This document shows, piece after piece, positions 5,733 through 13,240 of a stretch of DNA of 13,807 bases. Each line of letters opens with the position of its first letter. Position 1 is the first letter of the stretch. The translations under genes and the position numbers were made by a program. The notes beneath the pieces were generated by a model. The model was given only the letters and a program-made list of their open reading frames with translations. It ran no database searches and was not told the DNA's origin. Source of the DNA: Desulfobacterales bacterium (GTDB lineage: Bacteria > Desulfobacterota > Desulfobacteria > Desulfobacterales > RPRI01); assembly GCA_020052975.1 (NCBI GenBank), contig JAGVOC010000017.1, positions 1 through 13,807 of the forward strand, given 5' to 3'.

Positions 5733-8026
5733 TCAACGGATCCAAGCATAAAATTAAAAGTCTAAGAAAAGCGGTTATTACTGGAATGGGGGTCATCTGT
5801 TCTATCGGCAATAACCGCCGGGAAGTCTTTGAAAATGTGCGGAAGGCTACATGCGGCATTGGAAAGGTTAAGCTTTTTAAATTAGACAAGCTCACAACTC
5901 AAATGGGTGGAGAAGTGAAGAATTTACCCAACGATTTTCCAAAAGAGTTTCAAGATCGAACCATCCAGCTTGCCTATGCGGCTATGCAGGAGGCTATGGA
6001 TGATTCCAGTTTGGATATAAAAAAGGAAGACCCTTACCGTTGCGCTTTATCTTTTGGAACGTGTAACGGCAATATTTTAACCTTAGAAGAAGTTTATGAA
6101 GAACGTCTTGTAGAAAAAGGACAGGATTTAGGTTTAATCTATCAAAACAATTATCTGGCGATTGACTATTTGAATAAGAAATTTAATATTCGCGGACATA
6201 AGATGGTGTTCGTTACTGCTTGCAGCGCAAGCAATAACGCGATTGGCTATGCCTACGATTTGATTGCTAGAGACGAGGCAGACATTGTTATTGTGGGAGG
6301 ATCGGACAGCCTCGCAAGAACAACTTTTGGCGGATTTAATAGCCTGCAATCTCTAAGCGAGGAAGGATGTGTTCCGTTTAGTGAAAGAATCGGACTCTCA
6401 TTGGGAGAGGGAGCCGCCTTTATGGTTATGGAAAGCGAAGAACACGCCCTGAAGAGAAACGCCAAAATTCACGCCGAAGTTTTAGGGTATGGCTTTTGTG
6501 GCGATGCCTATCATGCTACGTCACCCGATGTAACAGGAGATGGGGCGTTAAGGACCATGCGAGCAGCCATAGAGGTTTCGGGGATCAATAAGGAAAATAT
6601 CGCTTTTATATGTGCTCATGGAACCGGAACGAAAGCAAATGACAAAACAGAATCTCTTGCTATTAAAAATTATTTTGGCCAGCATGCCAAGCATTTAAGT
6701 ATTTTTTCAACAAAATCCCTGCATGGGCATACATTAGGAGCAGCAGGCATAATTCAGGCTGTCATTTCTATTGATTGTATGAATCATAGTTTGGCCCCCG
6801 CCGTTGTTAATTTTACAAAACCAAGAGAAGGCTGTGATTTAAATTATGTCGTCAATAAACCGATAGAGAAGAATTATGATTATTTCATATCCAATAGTTT
6901 TGCTTTTGGCGGAAATAATGTTTCAGTAGTATTTGGAAAAGGAAAGCAGGACGGACAAAAAAGAACGCTACACTCTTTAGGAAATAAGAAAATTGTTATA
7001 ACAGGTTTAGGTTATTTCACGCCTTTAACTCAAGAAAGTTCCCTCTCGGAGCTATTAAAGCTCAACAATAAAATAACTGGGAAAAAAGTTTTGCCTTTCA
7101 CTGAGCCCATCTTAACTAATCCTGAGCTGAGGAAGTTTAAGAAAACGCCTCGTATTTCACAATTCGCTATCCAATCCATAGAAAAGGCTTTAAACGATGC
7201 AAATTATAACACTCAAGGGAACGAAACGAAGATTGGTATGGTTTGGGGCGTTACTAAGGGGCCTTTAAAGACATTTGAGAAATATTACTGTGGCGTATTA
7301 AAAGAAGGTCTTGAATTTGCCTCTGCGCTATATTTCCCGCATATCGTTTTAAATTCTATTGCCGGTCAGGCCTCTATTGCTTTCGGCATAAAGGGTTGTA
7401 ATACAACCGTTGGTGGCCAATTTAGTCCTTTTGGGGCGTTGCAATATGCCTCGCAATTAATTCAACAGGGTAGAAATGAAATTTTTATTGTTGGCGGGGC
7501 AGATGAGATTTCTCAATTTGATGAGAGTTGGATGAATAAAGAAAATTTTGAGAATCAATGTCTTTCAGAAGGGGCTGCGGCATTAATTATAGAAAGCGCT
7601 GAGTATGCTAAAAACAGAAAGGCCAAAATTTATGCCGAAATAGTTGGATTTTCAATAACAAGCAGCCATTACGATACGAATATTTTGGAAAGCTATAAGC
7701 AATGTATCAATAACACATTGCATTTCGCTAATTTGAAAGAAAAAGACATTGATTTGCATATTCCTTGTCAGTTTGGAGGTTTTTTCCCAGAGATAAAGAA
7801 TGCATTGAATATTAGGAATATATCGAACTCTCAGGATATCATCGGCACGCTGGAGGCAGGGACAGCTATTTTAAATACGATAGTGGGAGTTGTTGCTTTA
7901 AATAATGGGTTTGCTCCGAGACATGATTCTCCGGGTGAATTATATAGAGACGATTTCAGAAATATTCTTATTAGCGGAGCAGCCTTTAACGGCACATATT
8001 ACAGCTTTATTCTCAGGAAATTTTAA
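5729..8026 (+). CDS. Fused ketosynthase-chain length factor (KS-CLF) protein
   Basis: A 765-residue protein with two KAS I/II-type folds in one chain. The first (about 13-405) is a complete elongating ketosynthase: Cys165 in FVTACSAS, His297 in AHGTGTKAND, Lys329 and His334 in KSLHGHTLGAAG, and SNSFAFGGNN at its end. A short linker follows, and a second fold restarts at KKIVITGLGYFTPL (about 420-765). In it the nucleophile is replaced by Gln564 (TTVGGQFSPFGAL), the HGTGT motif is gone, and KSxxGH reads DIIGTLEAGT. A Gln for Cys change is the classic signature of chain length factors (KS-beta) in type II polyketide and aryl polyene systems, where the two are normally separate subunits of a heterodimer. 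The likely role is chain elongation on the local ACP with length set by the second half. It overlaps the preceding gene by ATGA. Confidence 0.9.
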   Translation: MINGSKHKIKSLRKAVITGMGVICSIGNNRREVFENVRKATCGIGKVKLFKLDKLTTQMGGEVKNLPNDFPKEFQDRTIQLAYAAMQEAMDDSSLDIKKEDPYRCALSFGTCNGNILTLEEVYEERLVEKGQDLGLIYQNNYLAIDYLNKKFNIRGHKMVFVTACSASNNAIGYAYDLIARDEADIVIVGGSDSLARTTFGGFNSLQSLSEEGCVPFSERIGLSLGEGAAFMVMESEEHALKRNAKIHAEVLGYGFCGDAYHATSPDVTGDGALRTMRAAIEVSGINKENIAFICAHGTGTKANDKTESLAIKNYFGQHAKHLSIFSTKSLHGHTLGAAGIIQAVISIDCMNHSLAPAVVNFTKPREGCDLNYVVNKPIEKNYDYFISNSFAFGGNNVSVVFGKGKQDGQKRTLHSLGNKKIVITGLGYFTPLTQESSLSELLKLNNKITGKKVLPFTEPILTNPELRKFKKTPRISQFAIQSIEKALNDANYNTQGNETKIGMVWGVTKGPLKTFEKYYCGVLKEGLEFASALYFPHIVLNSIAGQASIAFGIKGCNTTVGGQFSPFGALQYASQLIQQGRNEIFIVGGADEISQFDESWMNKENFENQCLSEGAAALIIESAEYAKNRKAKIYAEIVGFSITSSHYDTNILESYKQCINNTLHFANLKEKDIDLHIPCQFGGFFPEIKNALNIRNISNSQDIIGTLEAGTAILNTIVGVVALNNGFAPRHDSPGELYRDDFRNILISGAAFNGTYYSFILRKF

Positions 8027-8033
8027 AACTTAT

Positions 8034-8726
8034 ATGAAAATGCTATCGCTTATAGTGGCGGCTGTTTTGTGTGTGGCTTTACCTTCTTACGCAGAAATTG
8101 AGTTGAAGCAGTTATATGGGCTAAGGGAGAAGGCCGCCCTTCAAGAATTTGCCCAGAAAACTGAGAATGAGATTGGAAATGGCTCATCCTTCCAGAAACT
8201 GAAGATGCTTGGTATTGCTTATCATAATTTAGCAACATTAAATGTAAAAGACGCTTCCCGAAAAGCTGTCGCATATCTGCAAAAAGCACTTTCTTTGTCG
8301 CCCGACGACAATGAAGTGCGGGCATATCTTGGCAGCGCGGCCACTATGGCTGGCAGGGATTCGTGGAATGTTTTGGCCAAACTGCCGAATGTAAATAAAG
8401 GCATAAAAATGATGGATGAGGCCGCAGCAGAACTACCGGACAATATACCGATAAGAATGGTCAGGGCAAATAATAGCCTGGATCTTCCAAAGTTTTTTAA
8501 GAGGGAAGTAATTGCCAAGAAAGATTTTCAACACCTCGAGATGTTGATTGCGAAATCGCCGCCGGATATTGAACCAGATATTAAGGCAGAGGTTTTTTAT
8601 AAACTTGGTATGCTTTATAAACAGGAAGGGAATGCTTTATTAGCCAATGAATACTTTAAAAAGGCAATAAACTCTTCTCCAGATTCTCAATGGGGAAAAA
8701 ACTCAGAAAGAAGTCTTCAACCATGA
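8034..8726 (+). CDS. Secreted TPR-repeat protein
   Basis: A 230-residue protein with a clear signal peptide: Lys2, a hydrophobic run, and a probable cleavage after PSYA at residue 20. I start at ATG 8034, seven bases after the ketosynthase stop; longer in-frame starts lie inside that gene and spoil the signal peptide. Tetratricopeptide-like helix pairs are visible: GIAYHNLATL followed by AVAYLQKALSLSPDDNEVRAYLGSA, and near the C-terminus VFYKLGMLYKQEGNALLANEYFKKAINSSPDS. TPRs mediate protein contacts, so it may link the transporter to periplasmic or outer-membrane parts; this is inference. Its stop overlaps the ATPase start (ATGA). Confidence 0.75.
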   Translation: MKMLSLIVAAVLCVALPSYAEIELKQLYGLREKAALQEFAQKTENEIGNGSSFQKLKMLGIAYHNLATLNVKDASRKAVAYLQKALSLSPDDNEVRAYLGSAATMAGRDSWNVLAKLPNVNKGIKMMDEAAAELPDNIPIRMVRANNSLDLPKFFKREVIAKKDFQHLEMLIAKSPPDIEPDIKAEVFYKLGMLYKQEGNALLANEYFKKAINSSPDSQWGKNSERSLQP

Positions 8727-9388
8727 TTTCACTAAAGAATGTGGCAAAAGATTATAAGTTAGGCAAAGCGGTAGTCCACGCTTTGCAGGGAATTAATCTT
8801 GAGGTCAACCAAGGAGAGTTTATATCTATTTGCGGTCCGTCAGGGAGCGGTAAAACAACGCTTTTGAATTTAATTGGCTGCTTGGATTCACCCACAACGG
8901 GAAAAGTTATGGTCATGGACAATGATGCGGCCCGGCTGTCAGACGCGGCGCTTTCCAGGCTTCGTAACAGCACCATCGGATTTATCTTTCAGGCGTTTAA
9001 TCTTATACCCGTTCTTACCGCTTATGAAAATGTGGAGTTTCCCTTGGTTATGTTGGGGTTATCTGAAAGTGAGAAACGGGAAAAAGTGTTAAAAATGCTT
9101 AGTGAAGTGGGGCTCGCCAAATTTATAAAGCACCGTCCGGATGAACTTTCCGGCGGACAGCGTCAAAGGGTAGCGATTGCCAGGGCTCTGGTGACAAATC
9201 CGAAAATGGTGTTGGCTGATGAGCCAACGGCAAACCTTGACTCCGCAACTGGTGAAGAGATTTTAAAAATCATGAAAAAAATGAATGAAGAACATCATAC
9301 AACTTTCATATTTTCTACTCATGATTCAAATATCATGAAGTATGCAAAAAAGATTTATAACATCAGAGATGGAAGGATAAGTTCATGA
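8723..9388 (+). CDS. LolD/MacB-type ABC transporter ATP-binding protein
   Basis: A 221-residue ABC ATPase that would power the permease encoded next. All motifs are intact: Walker A GPSGSGKTT (38-46), Q-loop Gln90 in FIFQAFNLIP, signature LSGGQRQRV (142-150), Walker B MVLADEPTANLD with Asp166 and Glu167, and switch His200 in STHD. The LIPVLTAYENVEFPL segment and the size fit the LolD/MacB/FtsE group, whose members work by mechanotransmission and extract or push substrates from the periplasmic side. The start is ATG 8723, overlapping the TPR gene stop; an earlier ATG at 8690 would add 11 unusual residues. Family membership is certain, the substrate is not. Confidence 0.93.
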   Translation: MISLKNVAKDYKLGKAVVHALQGINLEVNQGEFISICGPSGSGKTTLLNLIGCLDSPTTGKVMVMDNDAARLSDAALSRLRNSTIGFIFQAFNLIPVLTAYENVEFPLVMLGLSESEKREKVLKMLSEVGLAKFIKHRPDELSGGQRQRVAIARALVTNPKMVLADEPTANLDSATGEEILKIMKKMNEEHHTTFIFSTHDSNIMKYAKKIYNIRDGRISS

Positions 9389-10611
9389 GAAGAATTTTAT
9401 CATTAGCGCTTCGCAATATATTTAGAAATAAGAGAAGAACAGGGATTACTTTCATGGCCATTATCTCAGGCGTGGTAAGTCTTATTATCTTTGGCGGTTT
9501 TATTGAATATACCTTTTGGGGCTTGCGGGAATTAACTATAAAGACTCAACTCGGCCATATCCAAATATATAAAGAGGGATATTGGAAGAATGGAATAGCC
9601 GAGCCGTCCAAGTATCTTATTGAAAATCCCGAAACGGTTGAAAAGGCCTTTTCGGGTATACCAAATATCGCAACGGTCACTCGCCGGCTTACCTTCTCTG
9701 GCCTTATTAGCACAAAAGAGAAAACCCTCCCTTGCAAAGGCATAGGTATCGTAGTCGAGAAGGAAAGTCAAATGAATGATTTTGAAAGCATCATTGACGG
9801 TAAAAAACTTGAGGCAGGAGATACGGATGGAGGGATTGTTGGCTATGAACTTATGAAAGCTCTAGGAGCGAAGGTGGGTGATTATTTGACAATTTTGACG
9901 ACTACGCCGGATGGTATTATTAATGCGGTAGATTTTAAAGTCGTTGGCGTAGCTCAGACAGGATCGCAAGATTATGACAGTGTATTTGTTAAATTACCCA
10001 TTGAAACTGTTGAATATCTTTTAAGTACAACCGCTGCCGAAAGAATCATTATCTTTTTGAAGGACACGAAGGATGTTGCAAAGGTTGCTTCAGTCTTACA
10101 GGGAATAATCAACAAAAATAACATGGGTCTTGAATTGAAAACATGGTCTGAACTGGCAGATTTTTATTGGAAGGTAGTCGGTGTTTATCATGGAATTTTT
10201 AATGTCATGAAAATTATCATTGCCGCAATTGCTCTTTTTAGCATCGCCAATACGATTACAATGTCTGTTTATGAAAGAGTGAGAGAGATAGGCACGATGA
10301 GAGCTATTGGGACTCCTCGTTCAAAAATACTTACATTATTTATTACTGAAGGTGCTTTGGTGGGGGCACTGGGCGGTTTATTGGGCATTTTTGTGGGTAT
10401 TCTGATCGCTAAGATAGTAAATATAAGTGGAGGAATTTATATCTCGCCTCCCCCAGGAATGTCTAAGGGGTACGTTTCTTTTATTTTGATTGTACCCAAA
10501 GTAGTCTTTTATGCTTTCAGTTCCATTGTGGGGGTAGCGATTTTATCATCGATATATCCCGCATATAGAGCGTCGCGTTTAAAAATAGTGGAGGCGCTTC
10601 AGCATATATGA
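9385..10611 (+). CDS. LolC/E- or MacB-type ABC transporter permease
   Basis: A 408-residue inner-membrane protein of the FtsX/MacB permease family. The layout is typical: a basic N-terminus (LRNIFRNKRRTG), TM1 at about 20-45, a large periplasmic domain at about 46-270, then TM2 (272-294), TM3 (318-346) and TM4 (371-395). The cytoplasmic coupling segment YERVREIGTMRAIGTPRSKI follows TM2, and the family ending YPAYRASRLKIVEAL closes the protein. Only one permease gene is present, so a homodimer with the LolD-like ATPase is expected. It overlaps both neighbours by ATGA. Next to a LolA-like protein, the most likely job is release of a lipid or lipidated molecule from the inner membrane toward the outer membrane. 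Confidence 0.9.
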   Translation: MRRILSLALRNIFRNKRRTGITFMAIISGVVSLIIFGGFIEYTFWGLRELTIKTQLGHIQIYKEGYWKNGIAEPSKYLIENPETVEKAFSGIPNIATVTRRLTFSGLISTKEKTLPCKGIGIVVEKESQMNDFESIIDGKKLEAGDTDGGIVGYELMKALGAKVGDYLTILTTTPDGIINAVDFKVVGVAQTGSQDYDSVFVKLPIETVEYLLSTTAAERIIIFLKDTKDVAKVASVLQGIINKNNMGLELKTWSELADFYWKVVGVYHGIFNVMKIIIAAIALFSIANTITMSVYERVREIGTMRAIGTPRSKILTLFITEGALVGALGGLLGIFVGILIAKIVNISGGIYISPPPGMSKGYVSFILIVPKVVFYAFSSIVGVAILSSIYPAYRASRLKIVEALQHI

Positions 10612-11333
10612 GAAAAATACTGCTCTTGTTATTTATTTGTTTATTTCCTGCTATTGCCCACGCCGTTACTCCTGAAGAAATACTTCAGAAAGTAGACGAG
10701 ATAAGGGCGCCTGCAAAAACTTTCGTATTTCGTCTTAAAGTAACTGTTAATAGGAATGATACAGATTCAAAAGCCGAATTTCTGGTCAGAGTCAAGGACG
10801 CCCGGAAAAGCCTTGTTATTTATAAATCGCCGCCCGCCAATAAAGGGCGTGTGCTTCTTTTCATAGACAATAATATGTGGATTTATATTCCTGGAACCAG
10901 AAATCCTTTAAGAATATCTCCACAACAGCAAATTATGGGCAGAGTGTCCAATGCCGACGCGGCCAGAGTTGTTTTCAGTCTTGACTATGGTGCCGATTCT
11001 GTTGCAGAGGATACTCTTGATGGGCAAATGGTCCTTAAATTGTCTCTTGTAGCCAAAACAACCGGTGCCGCATATAAGAGTATCGATCTATGGGTGGAAA
11101 ATGAAACTTATCAGCCCGTAAAAGCAGAGTTTTTTGCCTTATCAGGGAAGCTTTTAAAAACCGCCTTTTACAAAGAGTACAAGGATATTCTCGGCAAGAA
11201 AAGGCCGACAGTGCTTGAAATACATGATGGAATAAGAGAATCCGAAGTATCCATTATGGAATACAGCGACATAAGGATTGAAGACACTCCGGATGCCTAT
11301 TATCAAAAAACATTTATGGACAGGGTGGAATAA
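10608..11333 (+). CDS. LolA-like outer-membrane lipoprotein-sorting protein
   Basis: A 241-residue periplasmic protein with a signal peptide (MRKILLLLFICLFPAIAHA, cleavage after residue 19). The mature part matches the LolA-like sorting family (PF17131 type, from memory): FIDNNMWIYIPGTRNPLRIS, QQQIMGRVSNADAARVVF, and the C-terminal KTAFYKEYKDILGKKRPTV segment. The fold is a half beta-barrel with a hydrophobic pocket that carries acyl chains across the periplasm. The start overlaps the permease stop (ATGA). Related genes accompany ABC permeases or RND exporters in aryl polyene and other envelope lipid loci, which fits this cluster. It is unlikely to be the housekeeping lipoprotein carrier. Confidence 0.88.
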   Translation: MRKILLLLFICLFPAIAHAVTPEEILQKVDEIRAPAKTFVFRLKVTVNRNDTDSKAEFLVRVKDARKSLVIYKSPPANKGRVLLFIDNNMWIYIPGTRNPLRISPQQQIMGRVSNADAARVVFSLDYGADSVAEDTLDGQMVLKLSLVAKTTGAAYKSIDLWVENETYQPVKAEFFALSGKLLKTAFYKEYKDILGKKRPTVLEIHDGIRESEVSIMEYSDIRIEDTPDAYYQKTFMDRVE

Positions 11334-12597
11334 GATTGTTCTTATAACAATCTTTACTTTTATCCCCTCTTTAGTAAACGCTCAAGATAATACCAAAGAT
11401 TTCACTTACGAGTTAAACGGTAAAATCGTCGAGCAAGCCACCTATTATCACCGCAAAGAAGATTATCTCCTTAATCCCAACCAAGATCTTCTTGATATCT
11501 CTCCCTGGAAAAACAGATTTTATGGTGACATAAATCTGAATTTAAAATATAAGGATGACACTAAATTTATCTATAAATTTAGACCAACCCTTTCGTCCGA
11601 CGACAATAAAACAAGTTTTCACAACAGAATCGATGATTTATACGCCGATCAGAAGTTGAAGGATACATTTTTCTTCTATGTTGGCAAGAGGAATATAAGA
11701 GATGGCGCGGCGCTTGGCGCTAATCCCACGGATTTTTTAGGCGAAGGGAAAGAAGTCGATTTAACGAAGCGAGAAGAAGAAAGGCGCCTTGAAAGAGAAG
11801 GCAACTATCTGGTGGGGCTAGACGCCTTCTATAAAGATATTACTTGGACTGGTATATTTGTCCCCCGTATTAATGACTGGCAAGAAGAACACGACAGAGT
11901 TCTTTTAAAGGCGAGTTATCTTATCGAGCCGCTTAATACTGATTTGTCTCTGCATTATTTTAATGCCAAAGTTCCGGGGGCGGGTTTCAATATATCCCAT
12001 ACCGCCAACGAAAGTCTAGTCCTCTATACAGAGATGGCCTTTCGAAAAGGCAGCGATAAGAAAGTTGTGCGATTGGTCAGCACAGGCAGTCCTAATACCT
12101 ATTCAATTGAAGATATGGATGACAGTGAGATTTTTGCTCATGTGGCAACTGGCGGGCACTACACCTTTAAAAACGGGACCAATATCATATGTGAATATAT
12201 TTACAATGGCGATGGGTATAACCAAAAAAAATGGGACGAGTTTGAAAGCTTCGTTGCTTACAGCCATGATCAATTTCAGCAAGGGCTCTTTACAGATTCT
12301 GTCAGATCCAATTTATTACAGGCGAATCAAATAATGAACTTTCGGCAAATGAGGAAAAACTATTTTTTTACCCGGATAAGCAATCCGTCTATTTTAAAGA
12401 AGATCGATGGGGCCTTGGTTTTTTACGTAAATCTGGATGATAGTAGTTTTCTTGTTAATCCATCTCTAGATTATAAAGTTAACGAAAGTTCAACTATCGG
12501 TCTTTCTTCAGATATATTTGTGGGCGGCAAGACTAAGGAATTCGGCATGATGCACTGGGAACAAGATGTTACTCTAACCTATAAGTATTTCTTTTAA
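11293..12597 (+). CDS. Putative outer-membrane beta-barrel protein
   Basis: A 434-residue secreted protein, unrecognised at family level. I choose ATG 11293: a hydrophobic segment KIVLITIFTFIPSLVNA gives a signal peptide cleaved after about residue 30, and no start codon lies closer. A TTG at 11278 is also possible; either way the gene overlaps the LolA-like gene by at least 41 bases. The mature part shows many alternating polar/aromatic strands (FYGDINLNLKYKDD, FFFYVGKRNIRDGA, TDLSLHYFNAK, GHYTFKNGTNIICEYIYNG) and ends with VTLTYKYFF, with the terminal Phe favoured by the BAM machinery. This is the pattern of a 14- to 18-strand barrel of the DUF1302/porin type. As the last gene of the run it may be the outer-membrane exit or receptor for the exported product. 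Confidence 0.75.
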   Translation: MPIIKKHLWTGWNKIVLITIFTFIPSLVNAQDNTKDFTYELNGKIVEQATYYHRKEDYLLNPNQDLLDISPWKNRFYGDINLNLKYKDDTKFIYKFRPTLSSDDNKTSFHNRIDDLYADQKLKDTFFFYVGKRNIRDGAALGANPTDFLGEGKEVDLTKREEERRLEREGNYLVGLDAFYKDITWTGIFVPRINDWQEEHDRVLLKASYLIEPLNTDLSLHYFNAKVPGAGFNISHTANESLVLYTEMAFRKGSDKKVVRLVSTGSPNTYSIEDMDDSEIFAHVATGGHYTFKNGTNIICEYIYNGDGYNQKKWDEFESFVAYSHDQFQQGLFTDSVRSNLLQANQIMNFRQMRKNYFFTRISNPSILKKIDGALVFYVNLDDSSFLVNPSLDYKVNESSTIGLSSDIFVGGKTKEFGMMHWEQDVTLTYKYFF

Positions 12598-12672
12598 AAA
12601 ATTAATAAAAATTGAAAATTATAAAAACTTAATTAGCAATCAAGGGGAAAAGATTGTTCCTAAGAAGAAAAA

Positions 12673-12708
12673 ATGGTCTTCCCCCAGTAGAGAATAGATG
12701 GTCTTCCC
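12673..12708. repeat. Direct repeat ATGGTCTTCCC, two copies 25 bases apart
   Basis: Identical 11-base copies at 12673-12683 and 12698-12708, followed by AAAAAGTGGACAC. The layout (two copies about 25 bases apart) is like that at the insertion-sequence end at 13730-13766, although the repeated word differs. It may be a solitary end of another insertion sequence. Confidence 0.4.
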
Positions 12709-12743
12709 TTGAAAAAGTGGACACATGAAATAAGGGATAAAAG

Positions 12744-12763
12744 TTGCCGGCTGGCAATTTTTT
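12744..12763 (+). terminator. Probable intrinsic terminator of the acyl-chain cluster
   Basis: A TTGCC / GGCAA stem around the loop GGCT, directly followed by six T residues and preceded by AAAAG, which can extend the pairing. It lies about 150 bases after the last cluster gene and is the only stem-plus-T-run seen there. The 5-bp stem is short, hence moderate confidence. Confidence 0.45.
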
Positions 12764-12806
12764 AAATAATAGGATCGATAGGGTTTGGGTTCAGTCGCGC
12801 GTCCCC

Positions 12807-12839
12807 GGAATTTCCCGCGGAATTTCCCGCCCGGAATTT
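12807..12839. repeat. Tandem GGAATTTCCCGC repeat
   Basis: Two perfect head-to-tail 12-base copies (12807-12818 and 12819-12830) and a third partial copy GGAATTT at 12833. It lies in GC-rich sequence (TCGCGCGTCCCC just upstream) between the cluster and the toxin-antitoxin genes. The rest of 12598-12940 shows no gene, only AT-rich sequence after the cluster and repeat fragments. Confidence 0.55.
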
Positions 12840-12941
12840 TTTCTAATGTCTAAGGCCTGGGATATATCTTTGAACCCGGATTGAGGGAAGTTATGGTAAG
12901 GTTGCGGGATATGGGATGTGCCCCGCTTGATTCAATTTCAG

Positions 12942-12982
12942 TTGACATCGCGGGGATATTCATGTACATTTAATATGTACAT
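12942..12982 (+). promoter_or_regulatory. Promoter with paired TGTACA operator for the toxin-antitoxin genes
   Basis: A perfect -35 box TTGACA (12942-12947) is followed after 17 bases by TACATT (12965-12970) as a possible -10. Two copies of the palindrome ATGTACAT (12962-12969 and 12975-12982) sit on and just after the -10, with centres 13 bases apart. TGTACA-type palindromes are known operators of Phd/YefM antitoxins, and the downstream antitoxin is of that family, so autorepression is likely. Confidence 0.6.
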
Positions 12983-13018
12983 AATCAAAAAGATTGTCCA
13001 GTTGAAAGCGAGGGAACG

Positions 13019-13240
13019 ATGGTGACAGTCAATTTCACGCAATTCCGGCAAAACGCGAAGATTTATTTTCAGGCGGTTGAAAAAGGAGAGACGGTGTATG
13101 TTCGGCGCCGCGGCAAAGTGATTGCCAAAATTGTTCCTCCCACCTCGCGGCAACCCTTGTGGAAGTCCAAGGCCCTTCGGCTCAAAATTCCGGGGGTGTC
13201 CTTAAGCCAAAGCATCCTCAAAGAGCGGCAGGAACGCTAA
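13019..13240 (+). CDS. Phd/YefM-type antitoxin
   Basis: A 73-residue protein with the Phd/YefM N-terminal DNA-binding half: MVTVNFTQFRQNAKIYFQAV, then EKGETVYVRRRGKVIAKIVP. The C-terminal tail after about residue 40 is variable and basic and would wrap and neutralise the toxin. A GAGG Shine-Dalgarno precedes ATG. The stop overlaps the toxin start by one base (TAATG). The upstream TGTACA palindromes fit autoregulation, with the toxin acting as co-repressor as in related systems. The DNA here is more GC-rich than the preceding cluster, suggesting separate acquisition. Confidence 0.85.
   Translation: MVTVNFTQFRQNAKIYFQAVEKGETVYVRRRGKVIAKIVPPTSRQPLWKSKALRLKIPGVSLSQSILKERQER

Noticed and set aside
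7905..8033. N-terminal extension of the TPR protein
   Set aside because: It lies inside the ketosynthase gene, and the start at 8034 gives a clean signal peptide.
12640..12660. CAATC / GATTG hairpin as terminator of the cluster
   Set aside because: The stem is only five AT-rich pairs with a large loop and no T-run; the stem at 12744-12763 is better.
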